Shown here in pieces: positions 28,427-39,033 of a DNA stretch of 64,000 nucleotides. The notes under the pieces are model-generated. The model was given only the letters and a program-made list of their open reading frames with translations, did no database searches and was not told the DNA's origin. The position numbers were made by a program, and so were the translations under genes. The DNA is from Bog-473 sp963745665 (lineage in GTDB: Bacteria > Actinomycetota > Acidimicrobiia > Acidimicrobiales > RAAP-2). The DNA lies in the NCBI GenBank assembly GCA_963745665.1, contig CAVUYE010000002.1:558001-622000 (forward strand), given 5' to 3'. Position 1 is the stretch's first letter; every line of letters starts with the position of its first letter.

Positions 28427-29663
28427 ATGTCCGAACCTGACGCGACCGCCGACGGGGGAGCCGCGGCGAACCCCACCTTGAGCGACGCCGGCCCCGACGA
28501 AGCCGGCGAGGCCGGCGCGCCACCGCCCGTCCCGGCCCGCCGGCGCCGGCTGTGGCCCACGGTGCTCACCGTCGTGGTGATCATCCTCTTGGTCACGGCG
28601 CTGATCGCCGCCCGCACGTCGGTCAACTACTTCGTGATCACGCCGGGGGACGCCACGCCAGTGGCGCAGTACATCGAGGTGCCGGCGGCGAACGACCATC
28701 CACTGACGGGCAAGATCCTGCTGACCGACGTCTTCGTCACCCAGCTCAACGCGCTCAACTACCTGCAGTACCGGTTCTTCGACTCCGACAGCGAGGTGAT
28801 CTCCGGGCCCGATCTCCTCGGTCCCACCACCGACGAGAATCAGTATCTTGCCCAGGGGTACCTCCAGATGGCCCAGGCCCAGTCGTTCGCCACGGCGGCG
28901 GCGCTGACCCACCTCGGCTACAGGGTCACCTCGACCAACGCCGGCGCGCTCGTGTACGGGGTCGCAGCGCACTCGCCGGCGTCGTCGACGTTGCACGTGG
29001 CGCAGGTCATCACGGGGGTGAACGGCACACCCGTCACGACGGACTGCTCCCTCATTCACGCCCTCCACGGTTTGATGCCCGGCCAGAGCGTGCCGTTCGA
29101 GGTGGAGCAGTCGTCCATCAACAGCGTCGGCGACGTCTTGCGCGGCCCCGTCGTGACGAAGTCGATCACCCTGGGCACGCCGCCCAAGGGCCTGGTCGAC
29201 ACCGGCTGTGGCGCGGCGACCAAGCCGACGGCGTACCTCGGCGTCGAACCGGTGACGCAGCAGGACTGGCAGTTCCCCCTGAAGGTGACGGTGCACACGC
29301 AGGACATCGGCGGTCCCGTCCGCCGGGCTGGCCATGACCCTCGGCATCATGGACAAGCTGAGCAGCGGGCGGCTCACGGGCAACCGGATCGTTGCGGCCA
29401 CGGGGACCATCGACCAGAACGGCGATGTGGGCGACGTCGGCGGCGTGGCCGAGAAGACGATCGCCGTGGAACGAGCGGGGGCCACCGTCTTCTTCGTCCC
29501 CTCCGTCGAGCTGGCGGCGGCGGAGTCCAAGGCCACGCCGCAGCTCCACGTGTACGCCGTCAACAACCTGAACCAGGTGCTGCGGGTGCTCAAGCGACTC
29601 GGCGGCTCGGTGCCGGTCACACCCGTGCCAATCAAGCCGGTGCCGGTCCAGGCGGCGCCGTAG
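28427..29663 (+). CDS. YlbL-type PDZ/Lon-like serine protease, frameshifted
   Basis: A cytoplasmic tail, one membrane helix (LWPTVLTVVVIILLVTALIAA area, about residues 45-66), a PDZ domain (VAQVITGVNGTPV) and a Lon (S16) protease domain. One extra base in CCC at 29315-29317 shifts the frame exactly at the active site: removing it gives GGPSAGLAMTLGI with the catalytic serine, and the later VGGVAEKTIAV carries the catalytic lysine. The restored protein has 411 residues, normal for the family. Mycobacteria have the equivalent (Rv3194c) beside UPF0182. The shift is best read as a sequencing error because all catalytic residues survive. Confidence 0.85.
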
Positions 29664-29672
29664 GCTCTGCCC

Positions 29673-31420
29673 ATGGCAGAAGGACGCCCCCCCATCTCAT
29701 CGTCCCGGATCGCAACCGGCGACATCGCCCAGCACACCTTCGCCGTGGTCCGCCGGGGCTTCGACAGCGATGAGGTGCGCTCCTACCTGCAGTCGGTCTC
29801 CCGCAGCCTCGAAGCACTCGAGGCGCGCGAGGAAGAGCTGCGGGCGGCCCTGGCCGAGGCGGAGGAGCGCGCCGCCCACCCCGTCGTGGACGAGGCGACG
29901 CTGACCGCCTCGCTCGGTCAGCACAGCGCACAGATCCTGCGCCACGCCCACGAGGAGGCGGCCCGGATCGTCGTCGCAGGCCCAGGAGGGGGCGGCCCTG
30001 CTGCTGCGCGAGACGCAGAGCCAGGTCGACGAGCTGCAGGAACGCACGGAGACGGCGGCGGCCGAGCGGGTCGTCGAGGTGGAGCTGCTGGTGGCCAACG
30101 CCGAACAGGAGGCTCGGGTGGAGAGTGAGCGGATCATGGCCGAAGCGATCGCCGCCGGTGAGGCGGTCATCACCCGCGCCAAGGACGAGGGCCGGGCTCT
30201 CCTCGACCAGGTCCAGGAGGCCCGTCGCCGGGTGCTGGCCGACCTGGCGGCGACGGCGGCGCAGTCTCGGGATTCAGATCGAGCAGCTGCGGGCCGCCCG
30301 CGACGAGATGGCAGCCTCTGTGCACGGGGTGCGTGACCGGGTGGACGGGATTCTCGCCCATCTGGACCACACCGACGAGGAGGCGCGCGGCGGCCGCGCA
30401 AGGGGTGGCCGACCAGTTCCGCCTCGGCACGGCCGAAGTGCCGCACGATCAGGACGTGGCCGACGAGATGAGCGGGGTGGTGCCGCCGACGGGGGCGACG
30501 CCCGCCGTGGGCCCAACGTCGGGTGGTGAGGCGGGGAACGAGGGGACCGCACCCTCGGTCGACGAGCTCTTCGCCCGCATCCGTGCCGGCACGACCAAGG
30601 TGCCCGAGCCCGCAGCCGAGGCGGAGCCACCGCCTCGTGCCGCCGAGCAGGAGCCGCGGCGGACGGGGCGGACGTGGCCGACCCGGCCAAGGCCGCGACC
30701 GGTGTCGGTGCCGCAGTGGCCGACGCCGCAGTCGAGGATGCGGCAGAGGTGCCGGCGGACGAGCACGTCGACGTGGCGCCGGGGCCGGACGCTGCCGTCA
30801 TTGCCCGACGCGACGAGTTGGTGACGCCGATCTCCTCGCGGCTCGGCCGGACGATCAAGCGCACCTTGGGCGACGACCAGAACCGGTTGCTCGACCGGAT
30901 GCGCAACGCGCCCACATTGGAGCTTGAGGATCTCATGGGCTCGGAGGACGAGCACATCGGCCGTCTTCGCGGCGGCGGCGCGCAGCCATCTGGACGAGGC
31001 GTTCGCCGCCGGCACGATTTTCGTCGGAGCCGGCGCGGCGACCATTCCCCGCGGCGCCGCCGTGGAGCAGGCGTCGACGGGATTGGCGCCGTGCCGTCGT
31101 GACCACGTTGCGCCGGCAGGTCGCCGAAGGAGCCGGCGATCCGGCCGACCGCATCGGTGCCGCGTTCCGGGAATGGAGGGGCGAACGCGTCGAGCGGCTG
31201 GTCGGCGACCAGGCCACCCAGGCGTTCTCGGCCGGGCGTGGCCGCGGCCAGCGCGGACGGCAAGGTGCGCTGGGTGGTGACCACCGCGACTGGCTGTTCG
31301 GACTGCGAGGACAACGCGCTGGCGGGCACCGTGAGCGGCGGCGAGACGTTCCCCACCGGGCACGCCCACCCGCCGGCCCACTCGGGGTGCCGCTGCCTGA
31401 TCACCCCGGCGACCGACTGA
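29673..31420 (+). CDS. DivIVA-domain protein with MuF-like C-terminus, multiple frameshifts
   Basis: Reading across seven apparent frame changes gives about 580 residues. The N-terminus (HTFAVVRRGFDSDEVRSYLQ) is a DivIVA/coiled-coil domain, followed by long coiled coil (LRETQSQVDELQERTE onward to RDRVDGILAHLDH), an acidic linker with SVDELFARIRAGT, a segment SRLGRTIKRTLGDDQN, and a C-terminus with CSDCEDN, FPTGHAHPPAH and GCRC. That last set matches the end of the SPP1 gp7 / Mu F minor-head protein family. Breaks lie near 29979, 30266, 30386, 30655 (a base missing), 30960, 31095 and 31235. Poles or septum are the usual DivIVA site; the C-terminal role is unknown. Confidence 0.68.
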
Positions 31421-31495
31421 CCAGGACTTCTGGCTGCCGCCCCTCGCTCCCCGCCTGGCCATTGGGGGAGGTGAAGTGGACGTTAGGCTCCCCTC

Positions 31496-34400
31496 GTGCG
31501 CATCCCCAGCGATCTGAACGCCGACGCCGCGCCGCGCCGCCGCCATCGGGCCCGATGGTGGGTGATCGGCTTCGTCGTCGTCATCGTGATCCTGCTGGTG
31601 TCGCTGCGCTCGCTGGCCGGCCTCTACACCGACAGCCTCTGGTTCTCGTCGGTGGACCTGCACAACGTCTTCTCGACGCTGCTGGCGATCAAGCTCGGCC
31701 TCTTCGGTGCCTTCGGGGCGATCTTCTTCGCCGTCCTGTGGGTGAACCTGGTGGTCTGCGATCGCATCGCGGGGCACGACGTCGTGCTGGCGCAGGAGGA
31801 CGAGTTGGTGCGCCGTTACCAGCAGTTCGTCCGGCCCTACGCCGGTCGCATTTACGTCGCCCTTGCCTTCGTGCTGGCGCTGATCGGAGCGTCGGGGACG
31901 GTCGGGCAGTGGAACAACTGGATCCTCTTCCGTCACGGTGGTTCGTTCCATCTGAGCGACCCGCAGTTCCACAAGGACGTCGGCTTCTACGTCTTCAAGC
32001 TTCCGTTCCTGATCTTCATCGTGGACTGGACGCTGGCCATCCTGATCGTGACGCTGGCCGTTTCGTTGGTGTTCCACTACTTTAACGGCGGGATCCAGCC
32101 GCAGCGTGGCCTGCCCCGGGTGCGACCGCCCGTGAAGGCGCACATCTCGGTGCTGCTGGCCCTCATCGCCTTGGACAAGGCGGTGGGCTACGTCCTGCAG
32201 CGCTGGTCGCTGGTGAACTCCCAGGACGGCTACGTCAACGGCGCCGGGTACACGGATGTGCACGCCCGGCTGCCGGCGGAGACGCTCCTCGTTTACGTGT
32301 CGGTCTTCGCCGCCGTGATCCTGCTCTTCAACATCCGGCGCCAGGGCTGGACGCTGCCGGTCCTCGCCATCGGGATCTGGGCCTTCGTGGCGCTCGTCGT
32401 CGGCATCATCTACCCGGCGCTGCTGCAGGCGCTCAAGGTGACGCCGGCGCAGAGCTCGCTCGAGGCGCCGTACATCCAACGCAACATCACGGCGACCCGC
32501 GACGCCTACGGCCTGAACAACGTGCACGTCCACCAGTTCCCGGCGACGACGAGCATCACGGCCAGCCAGACGGTCGTGGCGGCGCCCACCATCGACAACA
32601 TCCGCCAGTGGGACCCCGACCCGACGATCTCGCTGCAGACGTTCCAGCGGCGAGCAGGCGATCAAGGGCTACTACGTCTTCCCGTCGCTCGGCGTCGACC
32701 GCTACACCGTGAGCGGGCAGCGTGACGCCGGTCCTCATCGGCGTGCGTGACATCGCGTCGGCCAACTTGGCCTCCCCGTCCTGGGTCAACACCCACCTGC
32801 AGTACACCCACGGCAACGGGGCCGCCGTGGCTCTGGCCAACCAGAGCAACGCCAGCAACCCCGTTTACGCGGTGCAGGATGTGCCACCGACGTCATCGAA
32901 GGGGTTGCCGGCCATCACCCAACCCAACGTCTACTTCGGTATCGGTGAGACGGGTTACGTCGTGGCCAACACCAAGCAGCTGGAGGTCGACTACCAGGAG
33001 AACGGCACGAGCATCGAGAGCCACTACAAGGGCACGGGAGGAGTGCAGCTTTCGTCGATCTTCACCCGGGCCGCCTTCGCGCTGCGGCTCGGTGACTTCA
33101 ACCTCCTGATTTCGAGCCAGATCACGGACAAGTCACGCATCATGTTCGTCCGCGACCCGGTGTCCATGGCGGAGAAGGCGGCGCCCTTCCTCACGTTCGA
33201 CCAGGATCCCTACGCCGTGATCAACAGCGGGCCGGGCCCGGACCACGGGCACGTCGACTGGATCGTCGACGGGTACACGACGACGGCCAACTACCCGTAC
33301 TCCCAGAACGCCAATACCCAGCAGGTCGCCATCGGCAGCAACCTGCCGGGGAGCTACAACTACGTGCGCAATTCGGTCAAGGTCGTCATCGACGCCTACT
33401 CGGGGAAGATGACCTTCTACGACGCCGATCCCCAGGACCCGATTCTGCAGGCGTACTCCGCCGCCTTCCCGAACATGTTCGTCCCGCTGTCGAAGATGCC
33501 GGCCGCGCTCCAGGCGCACCTGCGTTACCCCGAGGACATCTTCTCCATTCAGTCCGCCATTTACGGCCGGTACCACCTGACCAACCCGCAGGCCTTCTAC
33601 TCCGCCAGCAGCGCCTGGCAGCTGTCGCCCACGGCCGGGGCCGGCCCGCAGTCGCAAGCGCTGTTGGCCCAGAACACGTACAACAACCAGGGACAGCTGG
33701 TCTCGACCACGCCGGCACGCATGTCGCCCCAGTTCCAGGTGTACTCGTTGCCGGGCACGGACCCGAGCAAACAGCTCTTCAACGTGTCCGACGGGTTCGT
33801 CCCGGCGTCGCAGTCGTCCCTCACGGGCTCGGGCCAGAACTTCAACCTGACGGCCTGGATGGTCGGGCTGTCGGACCCCTCGAACCGTCGGCCAGCTCGA
33901 TCTGTACGAGACGCCGCAGGGGTCGACCGGCCCGGCCAACGCGGACGCCGAGATCTCGGCCGACTCGACGGTGTCGAAGGACATCTCGCTGCTGGACACG
34001 AAGGGCTCTGAGGTCCTCCTGGGTGAGACGCTGATGGTCCCCATCGCGGACTCGATGGTGTACCTGCGCCCGCTGTACGTGTCGCCGACGACGAACCCTC
34101 AGCCGCAGCTGGAATACGTGGTAGCCGTCCTGGGCAAGAACGTCCAGATCGACACGTCGCTCACGGCCGTCCTTTCGGACCTGCTGCAGACGACGGTGTT
34201 GCCGCCCGGTCAGAGCGGATCCTCGACCGGCACGGTCCCGGCGGCGGTGGCGGGGATCCTGCAGCAGGCCCAGGCCGACTACGCCAGCGCGCTGGCGGCG
34301 CTCAAAGCCGACGACCTGTCCGGGTTCCAGACTGAAATCAACGAGATGCAGCAGGCGATCAGCCAAGCGCAGCAGGTGATCGGCGTGACGACGCCGGGGG

Positions 34401-34600
34401 CGACGTCGACCACCACCACGACCACGCCGCCGGTCAAGGGGGCGAAGACCTCCAAGAAGGCCGCCACGACCACGACGACGTCGTCGCACGCGTCGATCAC
34501 CTCCTCGTCGACGACCACCTCGGTGCCCACGAGCACCGAGCCCAAGAACGCGACGACCACGACCTCGACGACGCTGGTCTCGGCGGCTCCCCGTACCTGA
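31496..34600 (+). CDS. UPF0182 family membrane protein, frameshifted
   Basis: About 1,033 residues once three extra bases are removed (near 32651, 32721 and 33885). The first 320 residues hold seven hydrophobic helices with the family pattern LWFSSVDLHNVFSTLLAIK and FHKDVGFYVFKLPFL. A large extracellular domain follows (PVLIGVRDI, PFLTFDQDPYAVI, GSYNYVRNSVKVVID, then DPSNVGQLDLYE after correction). The C-terminal 100 residues are threonine/serine-rich and probably a disordered wall-crossing tail. Function is unknown; it is conserved across Actinobacteria beside YlbL-type proteases. The start is GTG 31496. Confidence 0.88.
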
Positions 34601-34718
34601 GGGGTCCGACGGGCGGGTCGGGCCGGCGGCGTGCCGTCCGCGATGCGATTCCGGTTGCGGAGAGGGCGGGCGCGTCGCATGATGGGCCGTACGAGGCCCG
34701 AGGAAAGGAAGGCTCCCG

Positions 34719-35108
34719 ATGGGACTGCTCGACAAGGTGAAGGCACAGGCGACGGCGGCGACGGAAATGGCGAAGGACGCCGCGGCCAAGGGCCAGGCCA
34801 AGATGAACGACGCCCAGGCCAAGAAGACGGCCGACGGCATGCTGCGGGACCTGGGCGCCGCCTTCTATGCGACCAAAACGGGACGATCGACCCCGAGCAC
34901 CGACGCCGAGATGGAGCAGCTGGTCACGTCGCTGCAGGCGCATGAGTCCGAGCACGGCCAGATCACGTTGGCGCCCGAGTCCCCCGCGGGCGCTCCGACG
35001 GCGACCCCCGCCGGTGACGGGTCGGCGGCCCCTGCTCCACCCCCGCCACCGAAGGCGGCCGACCCGACCTCCCCACCGCCGCCTCCGCCGACGGCGCAGA
35101 CGCTGTAG
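34719..35108 (+). CDS. small helix plus proline-rich protein, unknown function
   Basis: 129 residues; ATG 34719 follows AGGAAAGGAAG at good spacing. The N-terminal 50 residues are an Ala/Lys-rich amphipathic helix (MGLLDKVKAQATAATEMAKD), the middle contains a short folded piece (MLRDLGAAFYATKTGR), and the last 50 residues are almost only P, A and T. The MGLLDKVKAQA start recurs in actinobacterial hypothetical proteins, to my knowledge. It directly precedes the tRNA gene. Function is not known. Confidence 0.7.
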   Translation: MGLLDKVKAQATAATEMAKDAAAKGQAKMNDAQAKKTADGMLRDLGAAFYATKTGRSTPSTDAEMEQLVTSLQAHESEHGQITLAPESPAGAPTATPAGDGSAAPAPPPPPKAADPTSPPPPPPTAQTL

Positions 35109-35179
35109 CGGGCGGGCCGGCGCTCGGCTCGGCGCTGGGTGCCCAGTGCCCTGTGGTCCATGTAGGATGACCTCTTCGC

Positions 35180-35258
<79 letters not shown>

Positions 35259-35359
35259 AGAGCCTGGTCACGGGCTCGAATCGGTCACGGCGTTGGTAGC
35301 CGTTGGCGCGTTCTACCGGATGTTCCACCGGGGAGAACCGTGGGAACGTCCGGACTCGC

Positions 35360-36492
35360 TCACTGCACCGTTCTTGCAGGACGTTCGAGCAGGGCGGCAA
35401 AGGTCCTCGCAGCCTCGGCCTGCATTCCGGGTAGGACGTGTTCGTCGCCATGGTGAACCCAGGCGTGGAATGTCCCAATCGCTCGCTGACCACCTTGATG
35501 GGGACTCCGGCCTTGAGAAGCAACGTAGCGTGAGTGTGACGAAGGTCATGGAGCCTGATGCGTAGCAGTCCCGATTGGCCCACGAGCCGCTTGAAGGCAT
35601 CAGAGAGGACCTGCGGATGGATCGGCGTGCCGTCCTCATGGCAAAAGACGTAGTTCTCCGCCTCGGAGTCTGGACTACGAATCGTCCTCAGCACATCCAT
35701 GGTCCGCTCGTCGAGGTCGATCGTTCGTCTCGCGGTTCTCGTCTTGCCTCGTGATTCGTGCAGCTCGTAGGCGACCGAGACAAGCGACCGGTTCACCGAC
35801 ACCCTGGCCGCATCGAGATCCACGTCGCCCCAGCGCAGCCCGAGGACATCGCCTCGGCGCATTCCTGTGTTTGCGGCCAGCCACAAGGCAGCGAAGTGGG
35901 TGCTGCTGTGGGCCAAATCAAGGAAGTCGCCCAGTTGAACTGCATTCCAGGCTCGAAACTCGCTGGAGGTAAGGGGCCGACGCTTTGGTGCATGAGCGAT
36001 CTCCGCCGGATTGCGAACGATGGATCCTCGCTTCTCGGCATCGCGTAGTGCCCGTCGGATCACAATGTGGATCTCGTGAACGGTCTTGATATCTAGGCCG
36101 CCTGGGCCATCGCATCTGCCCCGCTCAAGCAATGTGGCGTAGAGGCGATCGAGGTGTTCGGCTCGTAGGTGCCGAAGTGGCACACGGCCAAGATGGGGGA
36201 GTACATGGAGCTCGATCAGGCGCCGATAGCCGTCCCAGGTGCTCGGCCGGAGTGTCAGCTGCTTGGCCGGCAACCACTTCATCGTGAGGTACACGCCGAG
36301 GGTCGGGCCCACTCGCCTGCCGTCGATGCGTTGACTTTGGGCGCTAGCGAGCGCGGTCGCCAACTCCTTCGCCTGCTCTCGGTCAGTGCCGGCCGGATGC
36401 CATCGTCGTCGCTCGCGTCCGGTGATCGGATCGATCCCCTCGTAGATCACCGCGTAGAAGCGGTTGCGGCGTTGTGCAACGTAGCCACGCAC
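35360..36492 (-). pseudogene. int: tyrosine integrase with lost active-site tyrosine
   Basis: Start GTG 36492 after GGAGGAGG. The N-terminal SAM-like domain and catalytic domain are clear: first Arg in NTGMRRGDVLGLRWGDVD, HDLRHTHA (HxxR) and RLGHSTPGFTMAT (second His). Directly after MAT the sequence shifts frame at 35441-35445. In the other frame it continues HVLPGMQAEAARTFAALLE to a stop at 35360-35362, exactly the usual end of such integrases. Four bases covering the Tyr codon are missing; two AC dinucleotides would explain a slippage deletion. The uncorrected frame runs on through the tRNA gene. Either inactivated in nature or a sequencing error. Confidence 0.85.
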
Positions 36493-36590
36493 GGCTTGCC
36501 TCCTCCCTCCCTCCGGCCATTGTTTGGCGGTGGAACAGACCGGAGGAACCAGGGTCTAGCCGCAGCTCCGGGGTCAGGGAGTCCGGGGAA

Positions 36591-36630
36591 ATAACCCGAA
36601 GGTCGAAGCTTCATATCCTCCTCCCGCCAC
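36591..36630 (+). repeat. degenerate third copy of the tRNA-fMet 3' end (att-like)
   Basis: Forty bases match 35215-35254 at 36 positions, including 15 consecutive identical bases (ATAACCCGAAGGTCG). It lies between the integrase start and the first cargo gene. It is too diverged to be the current attachment site and looks like the relic of an older junction. Confidence 0.75.
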
Positions 36631-36666
36631 CAGCATCAGTTGCTTCGAGACCGTAGTATCGGTCCC

Positions 36667-37476
36667 ATGGAATCACAGTTGCTTGCAGGAAAGGTCGCGA
36701 TCGTGACGGGCGGCGCCGGAGGCATCGGTCAAGCGAGCGTGGAGCTGCTTGTCGCCGAGGGGGCGAGTGTCGTCGTTGCGGACATCGACGCGGACGCCGG
36801 TCAGGCGGTCGCTGAGCGGATCGGTGACGCTGCCGCTTTCAAGCAGACCGACGTGAGTGATGCGGATCAGGTCCAAGCGCTGGTGGACTTCGCCGTACAG
36901 CGGTTTGGTGGTCTGGATATCATGTTCAACAATGCCGGTATTGGCAGCGCGCTCAAGCGGTTCCTGCCCGACGACCTCGAGGACTTTTCCCGCATCATGA
37001 ACGTGAACCTCTTCGGAGTCATTGCCGGGTCCCAGCGAGCCGGTCGTTACATGAAGGACCATGGCGGCGGCTCCATCATCAACAACGCGTCCATCGCCGC
37101 CATTAACGCCGGCACTGGGATGATCTCGTACCGTGCATCGAAGGCAGCGATCGCCCACGCCTCAAAATGCATGGCCATCGACCTGGCTCCGTACGGCATC
37201 CGGGTTAACTGCCTCACACCTGCCCACATTCGCACGGGAATCACGACCTATGAGATGGGCCCCGTACTCCGATACATGCAACCCCTCGAGCGTGAGGCCC
37301 AGCCCGCAGACGTGGCGAACGCCGTCGTGTTCCTCTCCAGCGACCGTGCGGCGCAGATCACCGGAGTCGTCCTCCCGATCGACGGAGGTACGACGGCCGG
37401 GCCGCCCTACGCCCAGACGAAGCTGATCATGTCGACCTTGAAGCCGGCAGGGGAGAGCCCGACCTCCGCCTCCTGA
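36667..37476 (+). CDS. short-chain dehydrogenase/reductase
   Basis: 269 residues. TGGAGGIGQAS is the cofactor loop, an aspartate after the second strand (VVADIDADAG) indicates NAD preference, and NNAGIGS is the NNAG motif. The catalytic serine is in INNASIAA, the YxxxK pair is YRASK, and the C-terminus has VVLPIDGG. It resembles the hydroxysteroid or hydroxyacyl dehydrogenases of catabolic clusters. It is the first cargo gene, 36 bases after the degenerate att copy, on its own transcript. The substrate is unknown; an alcohol made by one of the island P450s is a fair guess. Confidence 0.9.
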   Translation: MESQLLAGKVAIVTGGAGGIGQASVELLVAEGASVVVADIDADAGQAVAERIGDAAAFKQTDVSDADQVQALVDFAVQRFGGLDIMFNNAGIGSALKRFLPDDLEDFSRIMNVNLFGVIAGSQRAGRYMKDHGGGSIINNASIAAINAGTGMISYRASKAAIAHASKCMAIDLAPYGIRVNCLTPAHIRTGITTYEMGPVLRYMQPLEREAQPADVANAVVFLSSDRAAQITGVVLPIDGGTTAGPPYAQTKLIMSTLKPAGESPTSAS

Positions 37477-37498
37477 GGATCGGACCTGCTCGGTTGGG

Positions 37499-38779
37499 CT
37501 AGCTGACCGGGACCAAGCTCAGGTGGAGCTGCTCGAGTCCCCGCAGGAAGAAGGTCGGGAGGTACTCATAGCGCCTTGCTCCCGCTGGACCATGGTGTTC
37601 CTCGGAGATGGCGATGTCGCTCGTACGATCGAGGAAACGGTTCAGCGTCACCCGGCCCTCGGCGCGCGCGAGTGGGGCCCCCGCGCAAGTGTGGATGCCG
37701 AAGCCGAAGGCGATGTGCTGTCGAGCGTTTCCGCGGTCGATCTCGAACTCGTAGGGGCGCTCGAACATCCGGGGGTCCCGATTGCAGGCTCCCGGTATGA
37801 GCATGAGTGATGCACCCGCCGGGATGTCGACGCCACCAAGAGTGGTGGGCACCCGCGTCATCCGGAACTGGGTGCGTAGCGGGCTCTCGAGCCGGAGCAT
37901 TTCCTCAATGAAGTTCGGGATGCGGTCCCGGTCGTCCCGGACGAGTTTCTGTAGGTCAGGCCGTTCACCGAGCATGCGGAGCGCGAAGGACAGGAGTCGC
38001 ACCGTTGTCTCCTGACCCCCGGCGAAGAGGTTGGCGGCAATCAGCGCAGCGTCCTTGACGTCTGGCGTCGAGCCATCCGGGAAGGTCGCCGTCGCCAATC
38101 CGCTCAGCACATCGTTCCGCGGGTCTTGGCGGCGGTCTTCGATGTACTCCGCGAAGCGGTCGTAGAGGAACTCGAGAGGCTTGTGGGTGACCTCCCCATG
38201 GTGGACCGTCGACAGTCGTTCCCGGAAGAGCGAGTGGTCGGACTCTGGCACGCCTTCGAGGTCCGCGATGACGGTGAGGGTGAATGGCTCTGCGTAGGAG
38301 CTCACCATCTCGCACGATCCCGTCTCTACGAACCCGTCGAGGAGGTGGTCGGCGAACTCCCACATGAAGTCCTCGTTCTCCTTGAGGCGCTTCGGCGTGA
38401 TGAGCCGCATCAACAAGTGGCGGTGTGCCGTGTGGTTCGGCGGATCGAACGATGGGAGCTGATCGCTGAAGGGCAATTCGCTCCGGCAATTCTCAATGAT
38501 GTCGCTGACGTCGTCTCCCTCGAACGGCATGGACAGCTTGACGAAGGAGCCACACACGACGTTGCAGGAGGAGAACGTTCCCGACGGGGCGTGGTTCTCG
38601 GGGAACGTCGCCGGGTTGCCGTAGACCGCCATGGCCTCCTGGTGACCCGTGATCATGTACATCCCGTAGCGCGGCTCCTGCCAGACCGGGCTTTGGTTCC
38701 GCACCCAGTCGAAGTAGGGGTAGGGGTCGTCCTGTACGGCTTGGTCGCTGAAGAAGTTGACCTTCTCGAACTCACTCAT
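37499..38779 (-). CDS. cytochrome P450
   Basis: 426 residues. The I-helix oxygen-activation motif is FAGGQETT, the K-helix ExxR is EEMLRLESPLR, and the haem loop is FGFGIHTCAGAPLAR with the cysteine ligand (about residue 370). It is a soluble bacterial class I P450 that needs a ferredoxin; a small ferredoxin gene is divergent, with only 38 bases between starts, which strongly suggests a functional pair. Substrate cannot be read; related bacterial P450s hydroxylate terpenoids or steroids. Confidence 0.93.
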   Translation of the reverse strand: MSEFEKVNFFSDQAVQDDPYPYFDWVRNQSPVWQEPRYGMYMITGHQEAMAVYGNPATFPENHAPSGTFSSCNVVCGSFVKLSMPFEGDDVSDIIENCRSELPFSDQLPSFDPPNHTAHRHLLMRLITPKRLKENEDFMWEFADHLLDGFVETGSCEMVSSYAEPFTLTVIADLEGVPESDHSLFRERLSTVHHGEVTHKPLEFLYDRFAEYIEDRRQDPRNDVLSGLATATFPDGSTPDVKDAALIAANLFAGGQETTVRLLSFALRMLGERPDLQKLVRDDRDRIPNFIEEMLRLESPLRTQFRMTRVPTTLGGVDIPAGASLMLIPGACNRDPRMFERPYEFEIDRGNARQHIAFGFGIHTCAGAPLARAEGRVTLNRFLDRTSDIAISEEHHGPAGARRYEYLPTFFLRGLEQLHLSLVPVS

Positions 38780-38817
38780 GGGTACCTCAATCCGAAATAG
38801 GAGCCTACGATTGCCCC

Positions 38818-39027
38818 ATGGGCCTCGAAGTCGACATCGACCCCGACGCGTGCATGGGTTCTGGGAACTGCGTCTACGCCGCCTCTGGCGTTTTCGGTCT
38901 CGACGAGGACTCCGTGGCCCTCATTGTTGATCCCGCCGGCTCGTCCGAGGACCAGATCTTGGTCGCGGCGCGCAACTGTCCGACGCATGCGATCACCGTC
39001 CGCCGTGATGGGGTGTCGCTGATCTGA
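38818..39027 (+). CDS. [3Fe-4S]-type ferredoxin, P450 redox partner
   Basis: 69 residues. CMGSGNCVYAA and NCPTHAI give three cluster cysteines in the pattern of single-cluster P450 ferredoxins, with glycine at the place of a fourth ligand, so a [3Fe-4S] cluster is expected. It would carry electrons from a ferredoxin reductase (not encoded here) to the P450 starting 38 bases away on the other strand, and possibly to the second island P450. It is convergent with the flavoprotein gene, 6 bases apart. Confidence 0.9.
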   Translation: MGLEVDIDPDACMGSGNCVYAASGVFGLDEDSVALIVDPAGSSEDQILVAARNCPTHAITVRRDGVSLI

Positions 39028-39033
39028 GCAGCA

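Noticed and set aside
32722..34011. Pieces of the UPF0182 gene as separate genes
   Set aside because: The pieces join into one family-length protein when single extra bases are removed; the internal starts have no ribosome sites and begin inside conserved blocks.
36591..36630. Second tRNA gene
   Set aside because: Only a mutated 3' half is present, with no acceptor 5' strand or D arm; it is an att relic.
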